Origin: Lumnitzera littorea
Taxonomy: Eukaryota > Streptophyta > Magnoliopsida > Myrtales > Combretaceae
Length of the DNA: 64,000 nucleotides
Direction of reading: 5' to 3'
Assembly: GCA_024138015.1 (NCBI GenBank)
Contig: JAMXBB010000009.1
Location: forward strand, 41,650,821 to 41,714,820
Of this stretch, positions 24,144 to 35,011 are shown in pieces. The notes under the pieces were generated by a model. It was not told the origin of the DNA and ran no database searches. It saw only the letters and a program-made list of their open reading frames with translations. Positions within the stretch are counted from its first letter, which is position 1; each line of letters opens with the position of its first letter. A program made the translations under genes and the position numbers.

Positions 24144-27100
24144 TGTCACGCCCCGAAGCGGCAGAGTCGTAACGGCCCCCGCCGTGTAAACCATCCTAAG
24201 ATAGAAGTTGGCCTTACAACCGCTATCTTAGACCTGATCTACACAAGGCGTCCACGACTAACCCGCTTTGAAGTAGACAATTTGTAATTTAAACAAATCA
24301 TTTACCTAAGAAAGTGAGGAAATATATATATAATCATTATAATTCAGTTACTGCAGTTAAAGTTTTCAATATTCCTCTATAATATATCTCCTAGTTATTA
24401 CATCATTCGGAAATGAAAAATAATTCTAAAGTAAAAACTTAGACCTTAAAATATGTGTTTATTCTTCGATGTTTTTCCTCACTCCCTAGGATCCAGCAGT
24501 TGCTAGCTTTTGAGTAATTGGTTGCCGCTTCTTAGCCAGCACCTGCACGACGTCTATAGGGATGTGAGCAACCACAGCTCAATAAATAGGGACGGAGGAC
24601 TTAAAACTATACCATACACACAACAAGGTTTTCAATCACTTATTAGGTGCAATGCATGTGCAAGCAAATGCCATTGCACGACGTTGTCCGGCCCGTCATG
24701 AGATTAGAGAAATTGCGTCCGCTCTAATCCGGGTTGAGGAGTTGCAGTTAATGCAACAGCTCACGACCAAACCCAAGCTTGTGTAATGGAGACCTTGCTC
24801 CTCCCGTGACTACCTTAGAACCATTGCCTTTACCCTCGCCGCGACCTCCTCTCCTGTCACTTAGTTCGACTGAGGATGAAGAAGGGACCATTTTGCAATC
24901 CTGCACTATCCCTTCCGAAGGGGTCGGTATTTGGTCGGAGAGTCCTAAATCCCCTAACGGGTTGCCATGCATGTTCGATTATGATTACTGGTCGTATATT
25001 TGATTAAGTCCAATTTAGGGTGATCAACCATTACATACAATTCATACAACATGTGCCAAAGCAACAAACAGAATCATAGCATCACCCATAATCAAGTACA
25101 TGCACACATTCAACTATCTAACAAGCACAACCAAGCATAATCTTAAGCCTCAAAAAATACAGCATCGTATTAATCCCAACTTACCTCGACTCCTCGCTCA
25201 CTCACTCGAGGTCCGATTTGCTCAGGCCATCGCCGATCATCCCTATAATACGAACGTGGTTTCAGCTTTTCGTATAAATACTATAAGTTCATTTTATCCT
25301 ACAACGCTTATTGTTAGGTTTTCTTTAAGGTTAAATATGCCTAATTATCTAGGTATTAAGTCTTTTACACTTATTCTAGGTTTGGGGTTAAGTTTAGGTT
25401 CGGTTTTCACATCGATTTCTAAATTAGGTTTTAGTTTGATTTCTAAGTAATGTTTTAGATTTCAATCCTAAAAATCCGTTTCAACCCATAAGGTAAAATT
25501 AATCACATTACTTCCCGATCTCCTAAATACTATTATTACCCCTAGTTAGTATTTATTTTACCCGGTACACCTAAATCCATATTAGTATACCGAATTCACT
25601 ACTAATGTGAGAAATTTTTATATTTTTCATATAATTACATAAATTCCAGTTTCCTATCAGATTTATCATATATTTTTATTATTCTCATAATATCAATTTT
25701 TATTCTAATATTTTCTATTTAGTATATTTCCAAAAATTACATATTATGCATTATTGCCTATTATGTACATAATGCACTTCTAATATTTCTATCACTTTAA
25801 TTACTATCCCTAAACATCAATTATTATTTCAAAATGTCTAAATCCATCCTAAATCAGATTTTACTCCAAATTTCCCTAATTTACAAAATTAATTATTTTT
25901 TTCCTATTACTCATTTAATATATAATTAACCTAATAATTACACCTAACACCCTAAATGCTACATGTATCATATTCCATTAGATTTCCACATCCTAAAACA
26001 TATAATTATTCACTAAATCAGAAATTAATCATTTAATTACATAATTAACCCTAAATTACCCAATTTTACCATCATTTTGGGGCTAAAAATTAACTTAAAA
26101 TTTTTGAAAATTAATTTACAAAAAATGGCTTTATAGCACTATTCTACATCATATGAGAATCCTACAGAAAAATTTTGAGCCCCAAACTACATCCCTAAGC
26201 CTATTTTATTTCCGGTTTAATCATGCTCGATTTTGAACAATTTGTTAAGGACCCTATATTTCTAGACATAATTAAACTAAATCAACATTTTTGCCTAAAT
26301 TTACATACAATAAAACCTCAGAATAACAAGTTTCATAATTTTCTGGGCAAAATAACTAATTTTACAAAATTATACAAGAATCGGGCTGGAATTTGGACTC
26401 ACCGGTTCAGGTAGCTCCGACCACCGCGGGCCGCCGTGGCCTTATCGGCTGGCCTGGGCGCTGCCACCACCGTGTGGTGGTGGTGGCCGTCTACTTCCAG
26501 CTGCTCATCTGGTGGGGTTTCCTTTTAAAAGCCCTAATTATACAGTTTTTTCTAATTTTTTTCTAAACCGAATTTTTCTCTCAATTTTCGACTCTCCCTA
26601 ATTTTCTATGATTTCTAACTGTCCAAATGAGTTCCTGGATTTTTCCTGCTATTTATAGGGTTTTAGGGGATTTATTGTGCATTAATTTGGACAAGACAAG
26701 TACTTTATCCCTAAATTTTTTGCTTTTATGTTGTTCTAATTTAATTGGTTGAATTTTCTTTTTCAGATTCTGACTTGCCACGACCAACCTTGCATCATTC
26801 CACACTCTTCTGATTTTTTTCTGATTTTTCCACAATTATTTTATAATTTTCTTTAATTATTTGCTTAGTTTTTGGCCAATTTAGGTAATTTCGCATATTT
26901 TTATCTACACGTAAATACATGTAGGGTACACGTGAACATTCCTAAATATTATTTTGGTCATTCTAAAATTTTTAGTATACATATAATCTATCTCTACTAA
27001 TTTATTAGTTATTATATTACACTTTTTGCCTTTCGGGTAATTAGTAGTTATTATGCTTAAAATTTGAAAATTTTATAGTCTCTTATTTTATTGCTTATTT

Positions 27101-27249
27101 TCTTAAATTTAAGTTTACGGGGTCATTTTTACTAATATTCTTCTCAATAATTTATAATTTGGGTTTGATCGGATCTTTTAACCGATCGCCCTAAACCTTG
27201 GGTTCTAAATTCAATCCTATGATCAATTGGCTTAGCTTTGGGGCTTATA
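24144..27249. mobile_element. 3.1-kb solo LTR (gypsy type) inserted in the RT gene
   Basis: The element begins TGTCACGCCCCGAAGC and ends GCTTTGGGGCTTATA; the reverse complement of the end gives GCCCCAAAGC, pairing with GCCCCGAAGC at the start, so the termini are a degraded inverted repeat. It is flanked by identical 5-bp CTAAG. Removing it with one CTAAG copy makes the surrounding RT frame continue in phase. TGTCACGCCCC starts are common for large chromovirus (Tekay/Del-type) LTRs. Base composition is more GC-rich than its surroundings near 24150-24250, 24660-24960 and 26400-26515. No pol or gag text was found inside, which supports a solo LTR formed by recombination. The short open frames here are not supported as genes. 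Confidence 0.75.
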
Positions 27250-27254
27250 CTAAG
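27250..27254. repeat. Target-site duplication, right copy
   Basis: CTAAG, identical to 24139-24143, immediately follows the right end of the solo LTR. Confidence 0.75.
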
Positions 27255-27990
27255 TCCTACCACAGCTTTGAAGATAAAGATTTTTCAATCCCTATAGTCT
27301 TCTTTTGATCTTCTTCAGGATGTATTTCTTCAGTTCCTTCCTCAGGTTTCTCATTGTCACTAGTCTTCCAATTTGGGATTGTTTAGATGTAGAAAATTTC
27401 CTTATGTTTGAAGGCTTTTAGATATAAAGACCTTACAAGCTGTTGATCTCCTTTACATACTCCAACCCAAGTTAGAGTAGGAAACTTAGCTTTTAGGTAA
27501 GTACATCTCAAATAGGTTTTGGTTAGGTCGATCGAAGATCATATTATAAGGAGACCAACACTTAACCACAAGAAATTCTACCTTATCTTCTACCATATTG
27601 CCATCATCCCTGATCTAAATGGGGAAAGAAATCACTCCTAAAATACATACCAGCAAACTGCTATAGGTGTATAGGTCATAATTATAAGACCTCAACTATG
27701 CCTTGATCTTGAACTTCATTTGGTCAAATACGTATTGAAAGATTATATTTCTTAAGCTTCCTATTTCTATTAAGATCTTCCTAATCTTCAAATTTGTAAT
27801 CCTTACATTGATAACTAGTACGTCATCGTGGGGCTTCTAGACGCCCTCATAATCTCTTTTGAAAAATTTATTGAATCATTGACTTTTAGCTTCTTACCTT
27901 GCATATTGCAAACATAATTAAAGGCATTAGTTGAGCTTAAAGAGCAAGATTGGTCTAAATTAGAAGGTATGCTGACTATAGGGTTAATGA
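27255..27990 (-). pseudogene. Protease and RT-linker region of the second Tat-like element
   Basis: Minus-strand reading with many stops shows the linker EEIHPEEDQKKTIGIEKSLSS next to the solo LTR, which matches the acidic 'KTVKIGTSL' linker before gypsy RT. Further up are protease-like pieces: VEFLVVKCWSPYNMIFDRP (normally ..YNAILGRPWL) and a ..LIEIGS.. stretch in place of IDNGSS. The active-site Asp therefore appears lost. Boundaries are approximate. Confidence 0.65.
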
Positions 27991-27999
27991 CACCACTTG

Positions 28000-29369
28000 G
28001 GATACTGTTGATGTTGCTATTACCATCTTCTCTTCCATCTCTTCTTGCTTAAATAGGTTGTTCATTTTGATCAGGATCATTCCTCCTCCTTTAGGTTAGT
28101 CACTTGATATTTTCTACATCATAAGCTAAAAATTTCCTCAAATAGCTTCTTCGAACAGCATCCTCAATAACACTTTTGAGTGGTATACATTCATTAGTAT
28201 TGTGACCTCTATTACAGTGGAATTTACAATACTTGTTCAAATTGCTTCTAAAGGGATCCCCCCTTGTCCTCTCAAGCTACTACAAAATCCTTTTATTTCA
28301 AACTTCCGTAAGAATATTGGTTATGGGATGGTCAAGGGAAGTGTGAGTGGAGAAGGTCAAAATTTACAGTCTTTTCCTATCTCTACTACTTCCCCCTAAA
28401 AAACAAACATCACAACTATCAAGTTAATCTTTCGCACTTGGGCAAATCTTTTCACTCTTTCGATTAAATTTGTTCAAGTCAGCTTCTCATTGATCATTAA
28501 GATTATCCTCTTATTTGATCTACGATGTTGCTTTAGCCTTGAATTCTATGAATATGTTGGGCTTGTTATTGGCTAAAAACTTTAAAAAGTTTTCATGCAG
28601 CTTCACTCCATCAATAATCGTGTTATGAGCAATGCTCATGTCGAGCTCCAGGATTTGAACCATCTTGGCTATGAATCGAAGCAAATACTCCCTTATGGTC
28701 TCATCACTTTTGCTAAATCATAAAAACATGTAATTGTATTGGGTTCAAGAATTTGAACCAAGTGCTTGCAGCCTTCCATAAGGTTGATGGGAAGGCTTGA
28801 CAAGTAATTGCATCACTTAAGCCACGTAATTTAGCCAAAGTATAATAGTATTCTAAGTGATCCTTTGGATCTTTAGTCCTATCATATGTTTCAAACTGTG
28901 AAAGTTTGATATGCTAGGGGATGACCTCCTCTAGAATAAGGGACTCCTTTTATAAAATAAACTGCCAATTTATTGAAGCAAGAGCATTAACATACGATGG
29001 CCCTACATAATGTGCTTGTTGTGGGGCTTTCCCCTTATTAGTTTTCTTAAGAGTAGGAGCCCAAATTCCATGAACTACTCTGATTTGCTTAACTCCTTGC
29101 TTAAAAGAATGGACAAAATCGTTAGAGTTCACCAAACTATTTAGATCTCGTTCATTGTTTTGGTTTAATAGCAAACTTATACATACCAAATTTAAGTTCT
29201 TATCATTTTTTCTTGCCACTTCTTGGTTTTCCCTTGCTATGTCGACACAAAGTTGTTCCAACTTAGCAAGCCTGATCATTTCTTAAATGGTGTTACCCAT
29301 TCCTTCGGCAAGTTGTAGGGAAATAGTAGCACCACCAACATTTTAAGTTAATCTAGTCTCGGCTACCAT
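28000..29369 (-). pseudogene. gag of the second Tat-like element
   Basis: The minus-strand start ATG at 29369-29367 (MVAETRLT) leads, after two stops, into the open stretch 29279-28950 (MIRLAKLEQLCVDIAREN). The gag core follows with stops (HENFLKFLANNKPNIFIEFK near 28600-28540). A zinc-knuckle-like KYCKFHCNRGHNTNEC lies near 28240-28190, then DAVRRSYLRKFLA. The knuckle follows the C-x-F-H-x3-GH-x4-C pattern usual for Tat gag. Confidence 0.78.
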
Positions 29370-29700
29370 GGTTGGGTTTGGAAAACAGAAGATGCTACAA
29401 TGTTATTGTTAGAATTTGAGTTGGTGTTTATGATCTACAAAGAGCAAACATAAGGCTTTAAGGGTATCAGAGATAATCTGCATAGTCACTTCGATACCTA
29501 AGTTAGGCATGTGTTTAAAGTGTAAAGAAGCAAGTAAGCAAATGAGTGAGTAGAATGCATAGAGAGTTCTTACAGTATTTGATCACTCGTATTTAAAGAC
29601 TCTTGTTTGAAATCTGCATTGGAAAGCAGTTGAACTACTAGTGATACATAGCATCTCCTGAATTTAGCCATGTGCAAATCGTAGGAAGAAGTAGGCTACT
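29370..29700 (-). repeat. Leader and LTR remnant of the second Tat-like element
   Basis: Upstream of gag on the minus strand there is non-coding sequence whose character (AGATAATCTGCATAGTCAC, GAGTGAGTAGAATGCATAG on the plus strand) suggests gypsy leader/LTR. No matching second copy is present because the other end of the element is missing. LTR borders cannot be fixed. Confidence 0.4.
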
Positions 29701-30285
29701 ATTAGGATAACTATCGAACTATTCATGCCCTTTCTTGACATTTGAATATTTAAACTTGATGGGTTAGGCCATAGTGATCCAGTCTTAGAAAATGTTGGCC
29801 TAAAGAAATATAACGAGCTTCTGAAGCTCTAAGAACAGTTTAGTAGTAGAAATGCTAATCTATTAGCACTTATCAATCAAAGGCCACTATAACGCTCTGT
29901 CAAGAATGTAGTTGTTGTACTTGATGCAACTCTTGATCTAAGAAAAGGTAATATTGTATCGAGCATCTAGCTATAGGGATTGAAATCTACTATCAAACAG
30001 TATATACATAAAATATAAGAATATGCATGTCAATAAAAATTATAAAATTTCTTAAGATATCATCTCAATTGGAATGTTAACATATGCCCATAAATTATTA
30101 TTATAAATATAGGACAAATGTTATTATTTGTTTATATATATCATAATTTTATGTAAATATATATCACAAATGCTACTTGCAGTACGTTGCTAGTAACTTC
30201 AATACAGCCCACAAAAACTAATTGTGTAAAAAACTTGTCTAGTTTATAGGTGTTCAAGCATAAGAAAGGAAATTCTAAGGCTTCA
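29701..30285. other. Unassigned sequence before the MULE transposase
   Basis: AT-rich. A plus-strand reading near 29745-29950 (HSDPVLENVGLKKYNELLKL, then a stop and NANLLALINQRPL) looks protein-like, but I cannot assign it to a family. Confidence 0.35.
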
Positions 30286-30289
30286 TGGA

Positions 30290-31110
30290 GCAATTGGGAT
30301 GAGTTAAAGAGGATGCTTCCGAGTGGTTTGAGAATGCAAATTTGAACAAGTGGACACTTACATATGACGGATATTACTATTTTAGATATATGATATCGAA
30401 TATTATTGAGAGTTATAACTCAATTTTGAAATCGGTGTGTGGATTACCCATTGTTGCATTAGTCAAGAAGATATTTTATAACCGTGTTACCTATTGGGAG
30501 GAGAGACATAAGAATGCTAGAGAGGCAATTGAAGTTAGCAAGATTTTCACTGACTATGCTTTAGGGATGTATGAAACATGGAGAGGGCGAGCTAATACAC
30601 ATAAAGTCATATCATTTAGCTTTCAAAACAGTCTATTTAAGATTTCAACTGGCAATCGATTAATGAGAATAAGCTTAAAGGGAAGAGGGAGGACTCACTC
30701 GATTGACTTCAAATGTCACACATTCACATGTCAAAAGTGGCAAATATATAGGATCCCATGCTTCCATACATTTGTAGTGGTAGCGAGTATGAGGGTTGAC
30801 AACAAATCAGCAATAAGGTTTGGTATAAGTGGGCAAACTAGATAAAGTGTTACCGCTCTCATTTCTACCCGATTGGTGACAAGCTGAACTAGCCATAAGT
30901 TAGCTTTGCTTATCTTTATTTGAACATTGACCTAATATGCAAGAAGAGTAAACCTAGGCGAAAGTGATATCACATGGAAATAGACGTTAGAGAGTGGTCC
31001 GATAAAACTAAATGCAATACATATGCGCAAAAAGGACATAATAAGAGGAGGTTTCTAAAGATTAATAGGGTTGGGAAATATTACATTTCTATATAGGCAT
31101 TATGTTACAC
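30290..31110 (+). pseudogene. MULE (MuDR-type) transposase, C-terminal part with SWIM zinc finger
   Basis: The open frame 30342-30845 begins NKWTLTYDGYYYFRYMISNI and has IIESYNSILKSVCGLPIVAL, the region after the transposase DDE core. It then shows the SWIM finger FKCHTFTCQKWQIYRIPCFH (C-x-C...C-x-H, here CHTFTC). Shifted sequence to about 31075 gives REWSDKTKCNTYAQKGHNKRR, a CCHC-like knuckle. The upstream text DASEWFENAN joins in frame; the catalytic N-terminal two thirds are missing. MULE transposases move Mutator-like DNA transposons and bind their terminal repeats. Together with the PMD gene downstream this looks like a MULE carrying a second gene. TIRs were not found. Confidence 0.82.
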
Positions 31111-31189
31111 TTCATGGATAAGTATAAACATTTACACATTATTCTGTAACTAACCATGTTCGTTTGTATTTGCAAGATAGATGGCGTCA

Positions 31190-32640
31190 AGACCTATTGA
31201 TCTATGCATACTTAGGAGGCAAGGCAACCACTGTTCATAGGTTGTTTTGGAGGGTAAGGTTAGTAACAATATTCTGATGTGCTGCTAATTTTTTATATAA
31301 GTTGTATTACTTGCTAACTATATCAATCATTTATGTAGGAGGCTACCTATGTACTACGAGTGCAGCGTAGCGAGTTGTCCTTACATAAGGATGAGTAGGA
31401 TATCCCCATATATCCTAGGATGGAGCCTTACATACTAGAGGTCAATTTCTTAGGAGTTGCACAACTTCCATTTATCATGATGGACTATCACCGAATTATA
31501 ACTCTGGTAAAGAGATAAAGGCTAATGACACATACATTCCACCTACTTATTAAGGAGGCAACCATTATACTGTAAGATATAGAGGTATAGCTTGGACTTT
31601 TGGTTGAGGGGTTTATAGTGGTGGGTTAAACCTACGACAGATGATGACAAGAGCTAGGCTAATTTAGGGGAGAGGTTGTTAGGTATTAGGCATGCTTAGA
31701 TGATGGGAGCTCTTATGTCTCTCATATGGGGGGGTTGGTGCACTTGCTTGGCATGGTTATACCAACAAGTGTACTCTATCTCCTCTTCTGATGCACATCC
31801 CATTCATCACCCCACTTAGTCTATACAGTTTTACTATTGATGAGAACAGGCTATTAGCAACTAGATAGAGGGTAGTGTGGGACACCACTTAGCATCCCAT
31901 GCATATAGTGGATGTATACCACACAATGTTCAACCTACAGATAGCGTAGTAAGTATGATATGATAACTCTTTTTCTATTTATTTCTACTATCACATCTAA
32001 GTACCAACCTTTGTTGACTCCTTTTTTTTTTTTTTTTCCGCTTAGGTTGTTTAAAAGCTGTACATAAAGGAGTTGCTAGAATTGCTGCCACATTTCTGGA
32101 TTGCTGGGTAACACATTTGGATTGCTCGGGTGCAAGTCATATGTTTCCATATCATTAAGTAGTGTTTCCCCAATTGTGTCATTCGGTAGTTCAGTAGATA
32201 TCAATACCCTCTATAAGATGTAGACATCTTTGAGTAGCTCCACTAGCTAAACCTTCATAGTAAGATAGATGTTAACTAGATCAACATACACGCTGCATAC
32301 ATCCAAGCTTAGGGTTAAAGGCACGGATTCTTAGTACATATATAGGGTCCCCATGGAGTGAAGCTAAGCTACCAGCCGTAGTATGGATAGATCACCTGCC
32401 ATTACGTCATATATCAAGGAGCTATCATCGATCAACTGGTAAGTGCTTATGCAATCATCCAACTGTTTCTATATTCATACATACCTACTATTATCTATTT
32501 TGACATCTACATGTCTATTTATTTTATGTAGACTCACTTAGGGATGTGTGGTTGATAGTTAACTATCCTATAATGCTCAGTATTATAGATGGAGCACTGC
32601 AGTTCATCTAACAACATAACGACCTCATCCTTTACCCACA
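31190..32640 (+). pseudogene. Second PMD gene, next to the MULE transposase, cut by retrotransposon insertion
   Basis: Read with stops, exons give a PMD protein: RPIDLCILRRQGNH, then VLRVQRSELSLHKDE, then VNFLGVAQLPFIMMDYHRII, THTFHL with the following ATIIL.DIEV.LGLLVEG motif. Later parts are GGLVHLLGMVIPTSVLYLLM and, near 32340-32435, PHGVKLSYQP with YG. Candidate introns with GT...AG ends are 31254-31338, 31949-32045 and 32439-32531; the last two preserve plausible domain order, while the first needs a one-base shift. Stops mostly sit at conserved Trp, Gln or Arg. The gene text ends near 32640, where the LTR of the next element begins. PMD genes near MULE transposases are a known association. 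Confidence 0.7.
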
Positions 32641-33176
32641 TCATGAGGCAGTGTAAACACCTCATTTTTGCTATTTTATTAGTTTTATTGAGCCATAAAA
32701 ATAAAAACATAAAATAAAATAGTAAAATAATAATAAATAATAAAATTATAAAAATAAAAAAAGAAAAGTGAAAAAATAATGAAAATGAAATGTCAAGTCC
32801 AATCGTATGGAGTCGAGTGGTATCGAGTCCAGTCATATTGAGTCAAGTCGTATCGAATCAAGTCAAATCGTCTGGGATTGAATCAGATAATGATAAGTGC
32901 TCGATTTAATAAATTTTAAAGTCATTGAAGGATCGGGCTTCATTAAAACTTTTTGGTTTAGTCCAATATAAAATGGATTTTTTATCTAATTTATATTAAG
33001 CTAGAATAAACTTAGGATTTATTAAGTGAACTATTGAGTTAAATCAAATTGAAACAAATTGAGTCTAGAAAATAGAAAGCTTAAATTAAAATAGGGTTTT
33101 TAGAAGCTAGGTCAAATCTCTAAAGAAACATTATCGAATCTTTTGTATCTGAGATACAAAAAGATTCAAATGTAGG

Positions 33177-33186
33177 TTTATAAATA
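33177..33186 (+). promoter_or_regulatory. TATA-like box in the 5' LTR
   Basis: TTTATAAATA is conserved in the 3' LTR (TTTATAAATA at 48238-48247). It stands just upstream of the G-poor stretch, which would then be the start of the transcript. Confidence 0.5.
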
Positions 33187-33224
33187 ATGAGTTGGCAAGT
33201 GATGTTTGACACATTTTTTAATTA

Positions 33225-33925
33225 CACAATCCCCAAACATCACTACATGCTGCTGTCCAAAAACAACCCAACACTCAATTTCCAATATACTTCCTCGATC
33301 ACTCCATCGTTGGATCACTATACATCCATTATCTTAATGTTAACCTCACTTCATACAATATCACCTCGCGTACAAAAAACACATGCACCAACCGTCGACA
33401 GCCCTTAAACACAACTCACTCTATTACCAATATGCCATATACGCTAACAATACCCTTGCCCTCCTGAATACAAACATACCTCACTCCACTCAACACTCGG
33501 CCTACACATTACTCCTACAACTGCATGACAACACACACAGCACAACACCTATACGCCAACACCCCCAACCCTTACACGCCAACACCCACAGTACTTGCAC
33601 GTCCAAGTAGTATACCCCCTGATCACACTATCCTTCACCAAACACTGACAACCCCTAACCAAACATTCACTGCCAAACATGCCTAAAGCACTAAGCATAA
33701 ACACGTTGACAACACTAATCTGCATGACCCCCTGACGAACACACATCAATTTATATGTCCCTGATCACCCTAATTTCATACACTGACCATAAACTGATTG
33801 AACACATCGATCCCACATCACGTATTGTTAAACACACCCACTTACCAAACATGCACACAATTACGTAGACACAACACACAACTTGATTTATGGCTACAAG
33901 CACAACACACATTGTATGTCATACA
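33225..33925 (+). other. Strongly G-poor, C/A-rich zone in the LTR
   Basis: In the five 60-base rows 33241-33540 I counted about four to six G per row while C makes up about a third. The zone begins just after the TATA box and is conserved in the other LTR (about 48290-48990). Open frames here are simple consequences of composition. It may be a low-structure transcript leader. Confidence 0.6.
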
Positions 33926-34683
33926 CACACGATTCGTCTTGTTTAAGTGAAAAATACTATTTTATTTTATTATTTAATTTAATTATTTTTACTAAGTTAT
34001 TTTTTAGTGAATTTTTTTATTATATTTTGGTCATATTGTTTGATTTTTTATAGATAGTTTCAATTTTTTAATTCATTTAGTTATATTGCATCTTTTAACT
34101 AAAATTGCATTTTTGAAAAATAGTGTATCTTTTCTCTGAGATTCGTATCTTTGGAAAATCAAGATACGTATCTTGTAGATGAGATTTAGAAAAGATACGT
34201 ATCTAGATCATATCTTAGTAGATTTTGCAATTGAGATTTAGAAAAGATACATATCTAAAACGTATCTTAGTAGATCTTATATATTGTGTAGACACTTAAT
34301 TTTTGCAACTCCCACCCCCCCCCCCCCTTCTCCTTTTTATTTTTCAAATTTATGTTATAGGGTCCTAAATTAGGAAAAGTTCAAAAAATAGAAAATTAAA
34401 AAAAAAACCCAAAAATAAATGAAGAAATTTAGAAAAAATAAGAATTCTAGAAAAATATAAAAAAATAGGAAAAAGTACAAAAAAAATAAGAAATTTGAAA
34501 AGTCACAAAATAAAATAGGGTATTTAGAAAATAATAAATTTTTAAGTTGCTTAAATAGAACATAATTTTAATTTCAATAGTTTTGAATAAAAGGTTGTTG
34601 GGTATAAGCTTAAATTTGAATCTAACTTAGACTAACTTGATCCATATATGCAATTAATTACATATATGAATAAGGAAAAACTA

Positions 34684-34780
34684 ATAGCTTAGCTGGATAA
34701 GCATCTAGACTTGATATTGCATATGACTTGGAGATCTTAGGTTTAATCAATGGAAAGTGTAAAATGTATCTTTTATTTTC
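34684..34780 (+). mobile_element. Possible tRNA-derived SINE
   Basis: TAGCTTAGCTGGATAAGC resembles an RNA polymerase III box A (tRNA D-arm), and about 45 bp later GATCTTAGGTTTAATCA resembles box B (GGTTCGAATCC-like). The unit then runs into a T-rich tail at 34768-34787. No target duplication seen; it might instead be part of the nested LTR. Confidence 0.35.
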
Positions 34781-34998
34781 TTTTCTCACTTTATTGCCAT
34801 GTCATCGCCATGTCACCGGCTACGTCATCGCCGCGTCATTTGCCAACTCACTTCTAAGTATGGTAGACACACTCCGGCACATTCATACACGTGCAACTAT
34901 GTACTTAGCACTACATATTGTCTAAGTTAGTCAAATCCAAAATTAGAAGAAATTCATGTTGCATTTAATTTTTTCCATCCTTAACACAACCATGATAC

Positions 34999-35011
34999 CT
35001 ATAAATAGGGG
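34999..35011 (+). promoter_or_regulatory. TATA box of the nested solo LTR
   Basis: CTATAAATAGGGG is followed by a CTCTTCATTTTCAAAACAC leader, the usual arrangement at an LTR transcription start. Confidence 0.6.

Larger units (their letters stand above)
18746..29700 (-). mobile_element. Second Tat-like gypsy element, truncated and split by three insertions
   Basis: Minus-strand segments in decreasing coordinate give gag (29369-28000), protease (27990-27430), RT N-terminus (27400-27255, 24138-23641), RT C-terminus and RNase H (22985-22040) and archaeal-type RNase H (19150-18746). Integrase and the 3' LTR are absent: the element stops at 18746 against the chromovirus fragment. The interruptions at 19170-22040, 22988-23640 and 24144-27249 are later insertions, because domain order and text resume across them. 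Leader/LTR-like sequence lies to about 29700. Confidence 0.82.

Noticed and set aside
24036..25450. Four open frames around the GC-richer patch at 24.1-25.4 kb
   Set aside because: They lie within the solo LTR, or cross its left border, on mixed strands, and resemble no protein.
32534..32836. Minus-strand frame rich in Phe/Ile/Leu resembling a membrane protein
   Set aside because: It spans the LTR border and its hydrophobic part is the complement of an A-rich LTR tract.
33187..33749. Several open frames in the C-rich LTR zone
   Set aside because: They arise from G-poor composition, are not conserved as frames in the other LTR, and match no family.
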